DNA from: Deinococcus depolymerans
GTDB taxonomy: Bacteria; Deinococcota; Deinococci; Deinococcales; Deinococcaceae
Assembly (NCBI RefSeq): GCF_039522025.1
Contig: NZ_BAAADB010000029.1
Location: 62,001 to 126,000, forward strand
Direction: 5' to 3'
DNA length: 64,000 nucleotides
Shown here: piece by piece, positions 43,002-53,746 of the stretch
How positions within the stretch are numbered: the first letter of the stretch is position 1
Layout: each line of letters opens with the position of its first letter
Position numbers and translations under genes: made by a program
The notes under the pieces: generated by a model
Databases searched by the model: none
What the model was told of the DNA's origin: nothing
The model's input: only the letters and a program-made list of their open reading frames with translations

Positions 43002-43056
43002 TCCCGCCGTACCCCGACCGGACGCGCCCAGGTGGAACCTTCCACCCGGGCGTTTT
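42981..43056 (+). promoter_or_regulatory. trp attenuator: competing hairpins and terminator
   Basis: Segment 1 (CCCAG, 42981-42985) can pair with CTGGG (42992-42996) in segment 2. Segment 2 (CCTGGG, 42991-42996) is also exactly complementary to CCCAGG (43027-43032), which forms the 5' arm of the terminator. The terminator is CGCCCAGGTGGA (43025-43036) against TCCACCCGGGCG (43041-43052; one mismatch), followed by TTTT at 43053-43056. The trpE Shine-Dalgarno (CAGGAG) lies just downstream. With Trp scarce, ribosome stalling frees segment 2 to form the antiterminator. Confidence 0.88.
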
Positions 43057-43081
43057 CTCATGCCCCGACCCCAGGAGACCC

Positions 43082-44527
43082 ATGACGCAGCGCACCCCAC
43101 CCCCCACGGCCCAGGCCAGCCCCGCCCCGCTGGCCGTCGCCACCCGCGAACTGAACGCCGACCTCGACACGCCCGTCACCGCGTACCTGAAAGCCGCGCA
43201 GGACGAGCCCGTCTCCTTCCTCCTCGAGAGCGTCGAGGCCGGCGAGACCCTCGGCCGGTACTCCTTCATCGGCATCGGCGAACAGGGCCGCTTCGAGGCG
43301 CGCGGCACGCACGTCACGAGCAGCGGCACCTTCGGCACGCACGACGGCCCCGTCCCCGATCCCCTCGCGCACCTGTACGCCGCCACCACCCGCCCCGCCC
43401 CCGTCCCGGCCGGGCTGCCCGCCCTGATCGGCGGGGCCGTCGGGTACGCCGCGTACGACCTGATCCGTGCGTACGAGACCCTGCCGGACAGTAACCCGGA
43501 CGAACTGGGCGTGCCTGACGCCTGCTTCATCGCGCCGCGCGGCATGGTCATCTTCGACCACCTCAAGCACCGCCTGATCGCCGTCGCTGCCGCCCCGCAG
43601 CAGGCCGACGCCGACGCCGAGGTCACCACCCTCGTCGCTCGCCTGCGCGGCCCGCTGCCCAGCGTGCCCGGGCAGCAGCCCGTCCCCACACCCACCTTCA
43701 CCAGCAACTTCACGCCCGACACCTTCCGCGACGCCGTGAACCGCGCCCTGGACTACATCCGCGCCGGCGACATCTTCCAGGTGGTGCCCAGCCAGCGCTT
43801 CAGCGCGCCCCTGGGCGACCTGCACCCCTTCGCGCTGTACCGCGCGCTGCGCCGCGTGAACCCCAGCCCGTACCTCGGCTACCTGCAACTCGGGCCGGTC
43901 ACGCTGGTCGCCAGCAGCCCCGAGAGCCTGCTGGCCAGCGACGGCCGCACCGTCACCACCCGCCCCATCGCCGGCACCCGCACGCGCGGCACCACTCCCG
44001 AACACGACAACGCGCAGGCCGCCGAACTCCTGGCCGACGAGAAGGAACGCGCCGAACACCTCATGCTCGTCGACCTGGGCCGCAACGACCTCGGCCGGGT
44101 CAGCCGTTACGGCAGTGTCCGCGTGCACGACGCCTTCACCATCGAACGCTACAGCCACGTCATGCACATCGTGTCCAGCGTCACCGGCACCCTCCGGGAC
44201 GACCGGACGCCCCTGCACGCCCTGGCCAGCGTGCAGCCCATGGGCACCGTCAGCGGCGCCCCCAAGATCCGCGCCATGGAAATCATCGACGAACTCGAAC
44301 CCACCCGGCGCGGCCCCTACGGCGGATCTTTTGGCTACATCGCCCACGACGGCAGCATGGACATGGCCCTCACGCTGCGCACCATGGTCATCACGGGCGG
44401 TCACGTCCACATCCAGGCCGGAGCGGGCGTCGTCGCCGACAGCGACCCCACCAGCGAGGAACTCGAAACCCGCAACAAGGCCGCCGCCCTCATGCGCGCC
44501 GTCGAACTCGCCGCAGGCGGTCTATGA
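43082..44527 (+). CDS. trpE: anthranilate synthase component I
   Basis: The 481-residue enzyme has the TrpE N-terminal domain with the tryptophan feedback-site motif FLLESVEAGE (~45-54). Its chorismate-binding domain carries DIFQVVPSQRF, RRVNPSPYLGYL, GTRTRGTT, DLGRNDLGRVS and GAPKIRAMEIIDELEPTRRGPYGG (written in parts: GAPKIRAMEIID, ELEPTRRGPYGG). With TrpG it converts chorismate and glutamine to anthranilate, the first Trp step. The start at 43082 is set by GGAG eight bases upstream, and transcription enters through the attenuator. The stop codon TGA shares its A with repeat copy 9. Confidence 0.96.
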   Translation: MTQRTPPPTAQASPAPLAVATRELNADLDTPVTAYLKAAQDEPVSFLLESVEAGETLGRYSFIGIGEQGRFEARGTHVTSSGTFGTHDGPVPDPLAHLYAATTRPAPVPAGLPALIGGAVGYAAYDLIRAYETLPDSNPDELGVPDACFIAPRGMVIFDHLKHRLIAVAAAPQQADADAEVTTLVARLRGPLPSVPGQQPVPTPTFTSNFTPDTFRDAVNRALDYIRAGDIFQVVPSQRFSAPLGDLHPFALYRALRRVNPSPYLGYLQLGPVTLVASSPESLLASDGRTVTTRPIAGTRTRGTTPEHDNAQAAELLADEKERAEHLMLVDLGRNDLGRVSRYGSVRVHDAFTIERYSHVMHIVSSVTGTLRDDRTPLHALASVQPMGTVSGAPKIRAMEIIDELEPTRRGPYGGSFGYIAHDGSMDMALTLRTMVITGGHVHIQAGAGVVADSDPTSEELETRNKAAALMRAVELAAGGL

Positions 44528-44683
44528 TACGGATTCCGTTTATTTCGTTGACAGATCGGAACACCACCGATCTGCCAACTCCACGTCCGGAATCCGTTTC
44601 TCTCCTCCTCTGCGGAGCAGCTCTCCGAGTCGCATCCGCTCGGATTGAATGGGCTGCAAAGACCATTCAATCGGAGTCCGTAT
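44527..44683 (-). repeat. ATACGG repeat copy 9 (long form, reverse) between trpE and trpG
   Basis: A 157-bp element in reverse orientation starting at the last base of the trpE stop codon. On the minus strand, hairpin C is GTTGGCAGATCGG-type (ACAGATCGG opposite CCGATCTGT) and hairpin A is GATTGAATGGTC opposite GCCCATTCAATC, with one mismatch. It separates trpE from trpG by 312 bp. Confidence 0.9.
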
Positions 44684-44839
44684 GAGAGGGGAGTCGGGAG
44701 TGGTAAGTGGGGGGGCGGGCACGCCCGGAAGCCAACAACCCGGCCCCGCTGTTCAGGCGCCGACCGTCCCGACCCGCCGAATCTCCAGTGACGTCGCCTC
44801 TCAGGACCCCCGCTCCGCGCGTACGAAAGGACAATCACG

Positions 44840-45496
44840 ATGACCACCCCCGCTGTTCCCACCCCACACCCCGCGCCCCGCCTCCTGCTGATCGACAACT
44901 ACGATTCGTTCACGTACAACCTCGTGCAGTACTTCGGGGAGCTGGGCGCGGACCTGACCGTGTGGCGCAACGACGCCTTCACGCTGGACGAGGTGCGGGC
45001 CCTGAACCCGGACGCGATCGTGGTGTCGCCGGGACCCTGCACGCCCACCGAGGCGGGGCAGAGCGTGGCCGTGATCCGCGAGCTGGGGCCGACTGTGCCG
45101 ACGCTGGGCGTGTGCCTGGGCCACCAGAGTATCGGGGAGGCGTTCGGGGCGCAGGTGGGCCGCGCGATCCTGCCGGTCCACGGAAAGACCAGCCCGGTGC
45201 GGCACGACGGGTCCGGGCTGTTCGCGGGCCTGCGGGACGGCGTGACGGTCACGCGGTACCACTCGCTGGTGGTGCGGGACCTGCCGCCGGAACTGGTGGC
45301 GACCGCCTGGACGACCGACCCGGACGAGGAAGTGGTGATGGCGCTGCGGCACCGTGAATTCCCGGTGTTCGGCGTGCAGTTCCACCCGGAGAGCATCGCC
45401 ACGGAGGGCGGCATGGACATGATCCGGAATTTCCTGGCGGAAGTGCGCGCGTTCCACTCGGCGCGGGCCGCGCGGGTGACGGGGGCCGGCGCATGA
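44840..45496 (+). CDS. trpG: anthranilate synthase glutamine amidotransferase
   Basis: The 218-residue class I glutamine amidotransferase begins LLLIDNYDSFTYNLVQYFGE, the standard TrpG start. It has the nucleophile C92 in GVCLGHQSI, and the His-Glu pair in VQFHPESIATEGG. It supplies ammonia from glutamine to TrpE. An AAAGGA Shine-Dalgarno lies about eight bases before the ATG. It is separated from trpE by a 157-bp repeat element and ~155 bp of non-coding sequence, but overlaps trpD by 4 bp (ATGA), so TrpG and TrpD are coupled. Confidence 0.96.
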   Translation: MTTPAVPTPHPAPRLLLIDNYDSFTYNLVQYFGELGADLTVWRNDAFTLDEVRALNPDAIVVSPGPCTPTEAGQSVAVIRELGPTVPTLGVCLGHQSIGEAFGAQVGRAILPVHGKTSPVRHDGSGLFAGLRDGVTVTRYHSLVVRDLPPELVATAWTTDPDEEVVMALRHREFPVFGVQFHPESIATEGGMDMIRNFLAEVRAFHSARAARVTGAGA

Positions 45497-46497
45497 TGCA
45501 CGCCAGACTGATGAACGGCGAACGGCTCTCGCAGGAGGACGCGGCGGCGTTCATGCGCGAGGTCATGGAAGGCGACATGAGCGGCGTGCGGCTCGCGGCG
45601 GCCCTGGCGGCCCTGCGCGTGCGCGGCGAGACGCCCGAGGAGATCGCGGGCTTCGCGCAGGCCATGCGGGAGAACGCGGTGCGCGTGAACGTCACGCCCC
45701 GCCCGGTGCTGCTGGACGTGGTCGGCACCGGCGGCGACGGCGCGCACACCTTCAACATCAGCACCACGACGGCGTTCGTGGTGGCGGGCGCGGGCGTGCC
45801 GGTCGCCAAGCACGGCAACCGCGCCGCGAGCAGCCGCGCCGGCAGTGCCGACGTGCTCGAGGCGCTGGGCGTGAACCTGGACGCCCCCCCGGAGGTCGTG
45901 GCGGACGCCGTGAACACCCTGGGCATCGGGTTCATGTTCGCCCGCAACTACCACCCGGCCCTGCGGCACGCGGCGGCCGTCCGCTCGGACCTGGCCGCCA
46001 GGACGGTGTTCAACATCCTGGGGCCGCTCAGCAACCCGGCGGGCGCCACGCACCTCGTGGTGGGCGTGTTCAAGCCGGAACTGACGCGCACGCTGGCCGA
46101 GGTGCTGCGCCTGCTCGGCGCGGGCGGCGCGACCGTCGTGTACGGCGACGGCCTGGACGAATTCACCGTGAGCGGCGTGAACACCGTCTCGGGCCTGCGC
46201 GACGGTCAGATCATCGACCGGACCCTGCACCCCGAGGAGGTCGGCGTGGACCTGCACCCCAGAGAGGCGATCGTGGGCGGCACGCCCGCCGAGAACGCAC
46301 AGATCACCCGCGCCCTCCTGACGGGCGGCGGCACGCCCGCCCAGCGGGACATCGTGGCGCTGAACGCCGGGGCGGCCCTGCGCACGGCGGGCGCCGCCGA
46401 CTCCATCCGCGCCGGGGTGGAACTGGCCCGCGAGGTCATGGGCAGCGGCGCCGGCTGGAGCACCCTGGAACGCTACGCCGCCCACACCCGCCGCTGA
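45493..46497 (+). CDS. trpD: anthranilate phosphoribosyltransferase
   Basis: The 334-residue enzyme shows the TrpD motifs: DVVGTGGDGAHTFNIST (PRPP/Mg site, about residues 76-92), KHGNRAASSRAGSADVLEALG, FARNYHPALRH, FNILGPLSNPAG and YGDGLDEF. It transfers the phosphoribosyl group of PRPP to anthranilate. The ATG overlaps the trpG stop codon. No trpC, trpF or trpB/A follow, so the Trp genes are split in this genome. A large convergent inverted repeat follows the stop codon. Confidence 0.96.
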   Translation: MMHARLMNGERLSQEDAAAFMREVMEGDMSGVRLAAALAALRVRGETPEEIAGFAQAMRENAVRVNVTPRPVLLDVVGTGGDGAHTFNISTTTAFVVAGAGVPVAKHGNRAASSRAGSADVLEALGVNLDAPPEVVADAVNTLGIGFMFARNYHPALRHAAAVRSDLAARTVFNILGPLSNPAGATHLVVGVFKPELTRTLAEVLRLLGAGGATVVYGDGLDEFTVSGVNTVSGLRDGQIIDRTLHPEEVGVDLHPREAIVGGTPAENAQITRALLTGGGTPAQRDIVALNAGAALRTAGAADSIRAGVELAREVMGSGAGWSTLERYAAHTRR

Positions 46498-46516
46498 CAA
46501 CCATCGCTGCCGACCG

Positions 46517-46558
46517 CCACCGCCGACTGCCGCTGACCGTCACAGCAGTCGGCGGTGG
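46517..46558. terminator. bidirectional terminator between trpD and dinB
   Basis: A perfect 14-bp inverted repeat, CCACCGCCGACTGC (46517-46530) and GCAGTCGGCGGTGG (46545-46558), with a 14-nt loop. The right arm lies inside the 3' end of the convergent DinB gene. Confidence 0.75.
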
Positions 46559-46983
46559 TAATTCACCTGCCCCAGGTGCCAGTTCAGGTGCCCGTACAGG
46601 TGAATCAGGAAAAAGCGCGCGGTCATGCCCTGCGGGAAACCCGGCAGTTGCGCCGGGTGCGGCGCGTCCAGCCGGGCCGGGTCCAGCCGGTCCAGCGTGC
46701 CCGCCACCAGCGCCGACACCCCCCGCACGCCCGCGATCAACTCCGCGCGCGGCACGTCCCGCCGCGCGAACTCCGCCGGGCGGTCCCGCACGAACGCCAC
46801 GCCCCCCAGGTCCGCGCCCACAAACTGCGACAGGTTCCCGATCAGGTGCAGCGCCAGCGTCCCACCCGAGTTCAGCACGCCCTCCGGCACGGCCCACACC
46901 GACGCCTCGTCCGGGTACGCCTCCAGTTCCACGGCCAGCTTCTCTAAGTCCCGCACGAACAGATCCCGCAATTCCGGCAGCAT
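46540..46983 (-). CDS. DinB-family protein
   Basis: The 147-residue four-helix protein has the DinB/YfiT metal histidine pattern: LALHLIGNLSQFVG in the second helix and FFLIHLYGHLNWHLGQVNYH near the C-terminus, where the H-x3-H spacing supplies the other ligands. DinB-like proteins are numerous in Deinococcus and include thiol-S-transferases; several are stress-induced. No specific role is assigned here. TAAGCT lies six bases before the ATG on the minus strand. The 3' end runs into the shared terminator with trpD. Confidence 0.85.
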   Translation of the reverse strand: MLPELRDLFVRDLEKLAVELEAYPDEASVWAVPEGVLNSGGTLALHLIGNLSQFVGADLGGVAFVRDRPAEFARRDVPRAELIAGVRGVSALVAGTLDRLDPARLDAPHPAQLPGFPQGMTARFFLIHLYGHLNWHLGQVNYHRRLL

Positions 46984-47010
46984 GCACGCAGCTTACCGGG
47001 GCGGCGACGG

Positions 47011-47472
<462 letters not shown>

Positions 47473-47638
47473 GGCCCCAGCCTAGCATTTGGAAGGTCGG
47501 GGGTGGCGTTTGAGAGTTTTGTGTGTGTGAAACCTGCCCGCAGGCGGGGTGTGCGCACATTCCAAAGTGGGCCGCGCGGCACGGACAATAGGCGGGCACC
47601 CAATTCACGTTTCGCCCCCCAGCACCCCGGAGGCTGCC

Positions 47639-49057
<1,419 letters not shown>

Positions 49058-49110
49058 AAGGAAGGCGACCCCTCTGCTTCGCAGCTGTACCAGCCAGTCC
49101 GCTGCGCGGC

Positions 49111-49184
49111 CAGCTCCCCTCAAGGGGAGCCAGGAATCACCAGCCTCCCCTTGAGGGGAGGTGCCCCGAAGGGGCGGAGGGGTC
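49111..49184 (+). repeat. CTCCCCTT palindrome repeats between kamA and the aminotransferase gene
   Basis: AGCTCCCCTCAAGGGGAGC and CCTCCCCTTGAGGGGAGG are stacked, followed by GCCCCGAAGGGGC and GGAGGGGTC. They are the same units that end the composite repeats. They sit 53-127 bp after kamA and could form a 3'/intergenic hairpin block in the kamA mRNA. Confidence 0.75.
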
Positions 49185-49223
49185 GTCCGCGATTCTGCCG
49201 TCCCACCCCCCAGGAGAACCCCA

Positions 49224-50588
<1,365 letters not shown>

Positions 50589-50594
50589 AGCTGG

Positions 50595-50642
50595 CTGAAC
50601 AGGTCGGGCCGCCCAGCGCACGGGGCGGCCCGACCTGTTCAG
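50595..50642. terminator. bidirectional terminator, 20-bp perfect stem
   Basis: CTGAACAGGTCGGGCCGCCC at 50595-50614 is exactly inverted at 50623-50642, between the convergent aminotransferase and bcp genes. The right arm includes the bcp stop codon. Confidence 0.85.
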
Positions 50643-51121
50643 GCTGTGGTGGCCGCGCCGGTCTGGTGCGCGGCTTCCAGTTCCCTCAGGGCGCCCGTGA
50701 CGTGCGTCATGGGGTTGGGGCTGCGGTGAATCCAGGCGACAGTGCCGTGCGGGTCGATCAGGAACGTGGCGCGGCCGGTCATGCCGAGCAGGCCGCTCAG
50801 GCCGCCGATCACGCCGTACGCCTGCGCGAGGCTGCGGTCGCTGTCGGGAATCAGGGGGAACGTCAGGGAGCAGGTGTCGCGGAACCGGGCCTGGCGGGCC
50901 TCGGTGTCGGTGCTGACGCCGATCACCTGCGCGCCGCGCCGTTCGAATTCCGGGAGGGCCGCCTCGAAGCGCTGCGCCTCGATGCTGCATCCGGCGCTGC
51001 TGGCGCGCGGGTAGAAGTACAGCACCGTCCACTGTCCGCGCCGGGTCTGCAGGGAGACGGTGCGGCCGTCGTCGCTGCGGCGCGTGAAGTCCGGGGCGGG
51101 CTGTCCGACTTGGAGGCTCAT
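50639..51121 (-). CDS. bcp: peroxiredoxin, BCP/PrxQ type, one-Cys variant
   Basis: The 160-residue thioredoxin-fold protein begins VGQPAPDFTRRSDDGRTVSL and has the peroxidatic cysteine C45 in SSAGCSIEAQ, preceded by the YFYPRA strand. In PrxQ enzymes such as E. coli BCP the resolving cysteine lies five residues later (C50); here position 50 is Gln, so it probably works as a 1-Cys enzyme with an external reductant (a distant cysteine, C83-like in DTCSLTF, may substitute). It reduces hydroperoxides in the cytoplasm. TACAAT ends seven bases before the ATG on the minus strand. Confidence 0.85.
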   Translation of the reverse strand: MSLQVGQPAPDFTRRSDDGRTVSLQTRRGQWTVLYFYPRASSAGCSIEAQRFEAALPEFERRGAQVIGVSTDTEARQARFRDTCSLTFPLIPDSDRSLAQAYGVIGGLSGLLGMTGRATFLIDPHGTVAWIHRSPNPMTHVTGALRELEAAHQTGAATTA

Positions 51122-51128
51122 GCGCCCG

Positions 51129-51150
51129 ATTGTACGCGCCGTCCTACAAT
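51129..51150. promoter_or_regulatory. back-to-back leaderless promoters of bcp and tilS-tadA
   Basis: The minus-strand TACAAT (complement of 51129-51134) is seven bases from the bcp ATG at 51121. The plus-strand TACAAT (51145-51150) is six bases from the tilS GTG at 51157. The start codons are only 35 bp apart, so each -35 region must lie within or across the other gene's -10 region. Confidence 0.75.
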
Positions 51151-51156
51151 GCGCCC

Positions 51157-52767
51157 GTGTCTGACGTTGCTGAGTCCCTGCTGCGGCCCCTGCGTCCCTA
51201 CGCGGGCGAGGTCGTGGTGGTGGGCGTGTCGGGCGGTGCGGACAGCGTGGCGCTGCTGCGGGCGCTGCGGCTGGTGGGGGCGCGGCCGGTCGCGGCGCAT
51301 CTGGATCACGCGCTGCGGCCCGACTCTGCCCAGGACGCCGCGTGGGTGCAGGCGCTCGCGGCGCGGCTGGGCGTGCCGTTCGTGGGGGGGCGGGTGGACG
51401 TGGCGGCGGTCGCGGCGCGGCGCGGCTGGAACACCGAGGACGCCGCCCGTCGCCTGCGCTACGACTTCCTGACCCGCACGGCGAAGGCGCAGGGGGCGCA
51501 GGTGATCCTGACGGCGCACACGCGGCGCGATCAGGCCGAGACGGTCCTGACGGCCCTGCTGCGCGGCGAGGCCGCCTTGCACGGTATTCCCGCCGCGCGC
51601 GGGCGGGTGCGCCGCCCCTGGCTGGACGTGCCCCGCGCCGATCTGGAGGCGTTGCTGCGCGCGCAGGGGCAGGACTGGCGCGAGGACCCCACGAACGCCG
51701 ACCCCGCTTACACCCGCGCCTGGATCCGCCGGGAGGTCCTGCCGGTCCTGACCGCCCGCTACCCGGCGGCCGAGGAGGCCCTGGCCCGCGTGGCCCGCAC
51801 GCAGGCCGAGGACGACGACGCCCTGACCGGGCAGGCCGCCCGCCTGAGCGCGCACGCCCCGCGCCGCAGCGTGCCCCCGTCCGTGCTGCGCCGCTGGCTG
51901 CGCGCCGAGTTGCGCCGCGCCGGACTGGCCTTTCATGCGCTGCACCTGGAAGCGCTGGCCGGGGCGCTCCGGGCGGGGGAGACGGCGCACGTCACCCTGC
52001 CCGGTGGGCGGGACGTGACGGTCACAGGTGGGCAGCTGTACCTGACCCGGCAGGCGTACCCGGAACCGGAGTTCCCGATTCCTGCCGGCTGGGTGCGGCG
52101 CGCCCGGCGGAACGGGGACCGCATCACCCTGCCCGGCGGGACGCGCAAACTCAGCGACGTGCTGACCGACCGGCACGTGCCGCGCGCCGACCGTGACCGC
52201 GTGCCGCTGCTCGCCTCCGATCAGGGCGTGCAGTGGGTGGGCCTCCGGCCGCCCGTCTGGGCCGTCGGTGCGCGCGAGGCGGCCGGGCAGCCCCCGGATC
52301 CGCTGCACGCCGCGATGGGTGAGGCGCTGGCACAGGCGCGAGAGGCCGCCGCCGCGCAGGAAGTGCCGGTCGGCGCGGTCGTCCTCGGCCCCGGCGGGCA
52401 GGTGGTCGGGCGGGGCCGCAACACCAGCCGCGAGCATGGCGACATGACCCGGCACGCCGAACTGGCCGCCCTGCGGGACGCCGCCCGCACCCTCGGCACC
52501 GCGTACCTGAGCGGCTGCACGCTGGTCGTCACGCTCGAACCCTGCCCCATGTGCCTCGGCGCGGCGCTCGAAGCGCGGGTCGGGCACATCGTGTACGGCG
52601 CCGCGAACCCCAGGGCCGGTGCGCTGGGCGGCGTGACCGACCTCCTTGCCGCGCACTGGGGGCACACCCCGACCGTCACGGGTGGCGTGCGGGGGCGAGA
52701 GGCCGCCCGCCTCCTGAAAGACGTGTTCGGCCGTCTGCGTGAGGACCGGCACAGAGACGATCGCTAG
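51157..52767 (+). CDS. tilS: bifunctional tRNA-Ile lysidine synthase / tRNA adenosine deaminase (TilS-TadA fusion)
   Basis: The 536-residue protein joins two tRNA-wobble enzymes. Residues 1-~385 are TilS: ATP-pyrophosphatase loop SGGADS (25-30), HLDHALRPDS, HTRRDQAET, the TilS middle and substrate domains. Residues ~390-536 are TadA: HAE (H433, E435) and PCPMC (C463, C466), the zinc-deaminase motif. TilS makes lysidine at C34 of tRNA-Ile(CAU) and TadA makes inosine at A34 of tRNA-Arg(ACG). Both act on the anticodon first base, so a fused enzyme could act on wobble bases together. The start is GTG with TACAAT six bases upstream. Confidence 0.92.
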   Translation: MSDVAESLLRPLRPYAGEVVVVGVSGGADSVALLRALRLVGARPVAAHLDHALRPDSAQDAAWVQALAARLGVPFVGGRVDVAAVAARRGWNTEDAARRLRYDFLTRTAKAQGAQVILTAHTRRDQAETVLTALLRGEAALHGIPAARGRVRRPWLDVPRADLEALLRAQGQDWREDPTNADPAYTRAWIRREVLPVLTARYPAAEEALARVARTQAEDDDALTGQAARLSAHAPRRSVPPSVLRRWLRAELRRAGLAFHALHLEALAGALRAGETAHVTLPGGRDVTVTGGQLYLTRQAYPEPEFPIPAGWVRRARRNGDRITLPGGTRKLSDVLTDRHVPRADRDRVPLLASDQGVQWVGLRPPVWAVGAREAAGQPPDPLHAAMGEALAQAREAAAAQEVPVGAVVLGPGGQVVGRGRNTSREHGDMTRHAELAALRDAARTLGTAYLSGCTLVVTLEPCPMCLGAALEARVGHIVYGAANPRAGALGGVTDLLAAHWGHTPTVTGGVRGREAARLLKDVFGRLREDRHRDDR

Positions 52768-52796
52768 GGTCGCTCAGGCCGCCGTCGCGCAGGGGT

Positions 52797-53555
52797 TCAG
52801 CTGCTGCACCCGCCGCCACAACTGCTTCCACAGCTGCCGCCATCCGAACCGCCATCCGAACCGCCGTCCGAACTCCCGCCGTCCAGACCACCGAGGTCCA
52901 TGCCGCCGTCACTGTCCCGGCGCTCCCGCCGGGCGCCGGTGCCCGCCGGGGTCGCCTGCGCGGTCGTCAGGAGGATCAGGGCCAGCACGAAGACGCCCAG
53001 CGCGGCCAGCACCCCGAAGCGCGTGGACAGGAACGTCAGGAACGCCACGCCGCCCGCGATGACTGCCAGCACCAGCGCCGACATCCTCACCTCCCCGGCC
53101 GTGCGGGAGGGCAGGGCCGCCCTGACGGACGGGTCAGGCCACAGGTCCGCCGGGGCCACCTCGCCGAACACGCGGGCGTAGCTGTCCAGCGTGCGGCGGT
53201 ACTGCGCGCCGAAGTCCGTGTCGCCCGCCTCGCCGGTCGCGGGTTCGTGGTGCAGCGGCGCGGGCAGCAGCGGCGTCAGGCGCTCCCAGTAGTCGCGGGT
53301 GAAGGTCAGGTGCTCGTGCCACACGGCGTCCACCGCCCGTGACGGCGTGACCGGGTGCCCGGCGGTGACCGCCAGAATCAGGAAGCGGCGGTACTCACGC
53401 GCGGCGCGGTCCGTGAAGGCCGGACTCCAGCCGTGCTCCTGCGCGGCGCGGCGCAGCATCGCGGGTGGGAAGTCGTATCCGGTCAGGGCGGCGGTCGGGT
53501 CGGCGGTCTCCGGACCGGAAAGGGGGAGGGGGAAGGTGCGCGCGGTTCCTGTCAT
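52797..53555 (-). CDS. glycine-rich-domain (GRDP-like) membrane protein with a Gly/Ser/Cys tail
   Basis: The 252-residue protein has a soluble N-terminal domain with VDAVWHEHLTFTRDYWERL, the motif of the 'glycine-rich domain-containing protein' (GRDP) family, and ETADPTAALTGYDFPPAMLR before it. Two close hydrophobic helices (about residues 162-204) follow, and then a C-terminal tail of roughly 40 residues rich in Asp, Gly, Ser and Cys, ending CGSSCGGGCSS. Function is unknown. An AGGAG Shine-Dalgarno lies ~8 bases before the ATG on the minus strand. The tail contrasts sharply with the rest of the protein. Confidence 0.72.
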   Translation of the reverse strand: MTGTARTFPLPLSGPETADPTAALTGYDFPPAMLRRAAQEHGWSPAFTDRAAREYRRFLILAVTAGHPVTPSRAVDAVWHEHLTFTRDYWERLTPLLPAPLHHEPATGEAGDTDFGAQYRRTLDSYARVFGEVAPADLWPDPSVRAALPSRTAGEVRMSALVLAVIAGGVAFLTFLSTRFGVLAALGVFVLALILLTTAQATPAGTGARRERRDSDGGMDLGGLDGGSSDGGSDGGSDGGSCGSSCGGGCSS

Positions 53556-53746
53556 GCCCGACTCCTGGCAGGACCCGGAGGAAGGGCGGCCTGGAGGTCG
53601 AGAAACGCGGGGCCGCCCGCGCGGGTTCCTGCTGAGGACAGCGTGAGCCGCTGCTGTCAGTGGCACGTCAGCTGATGGGGGGGAGAAGGCCCCCAGCGTC
53701 AGCGAGACGTGAACCGGTCGGCCGCGCGACCGGCACCGGTGGGCCC

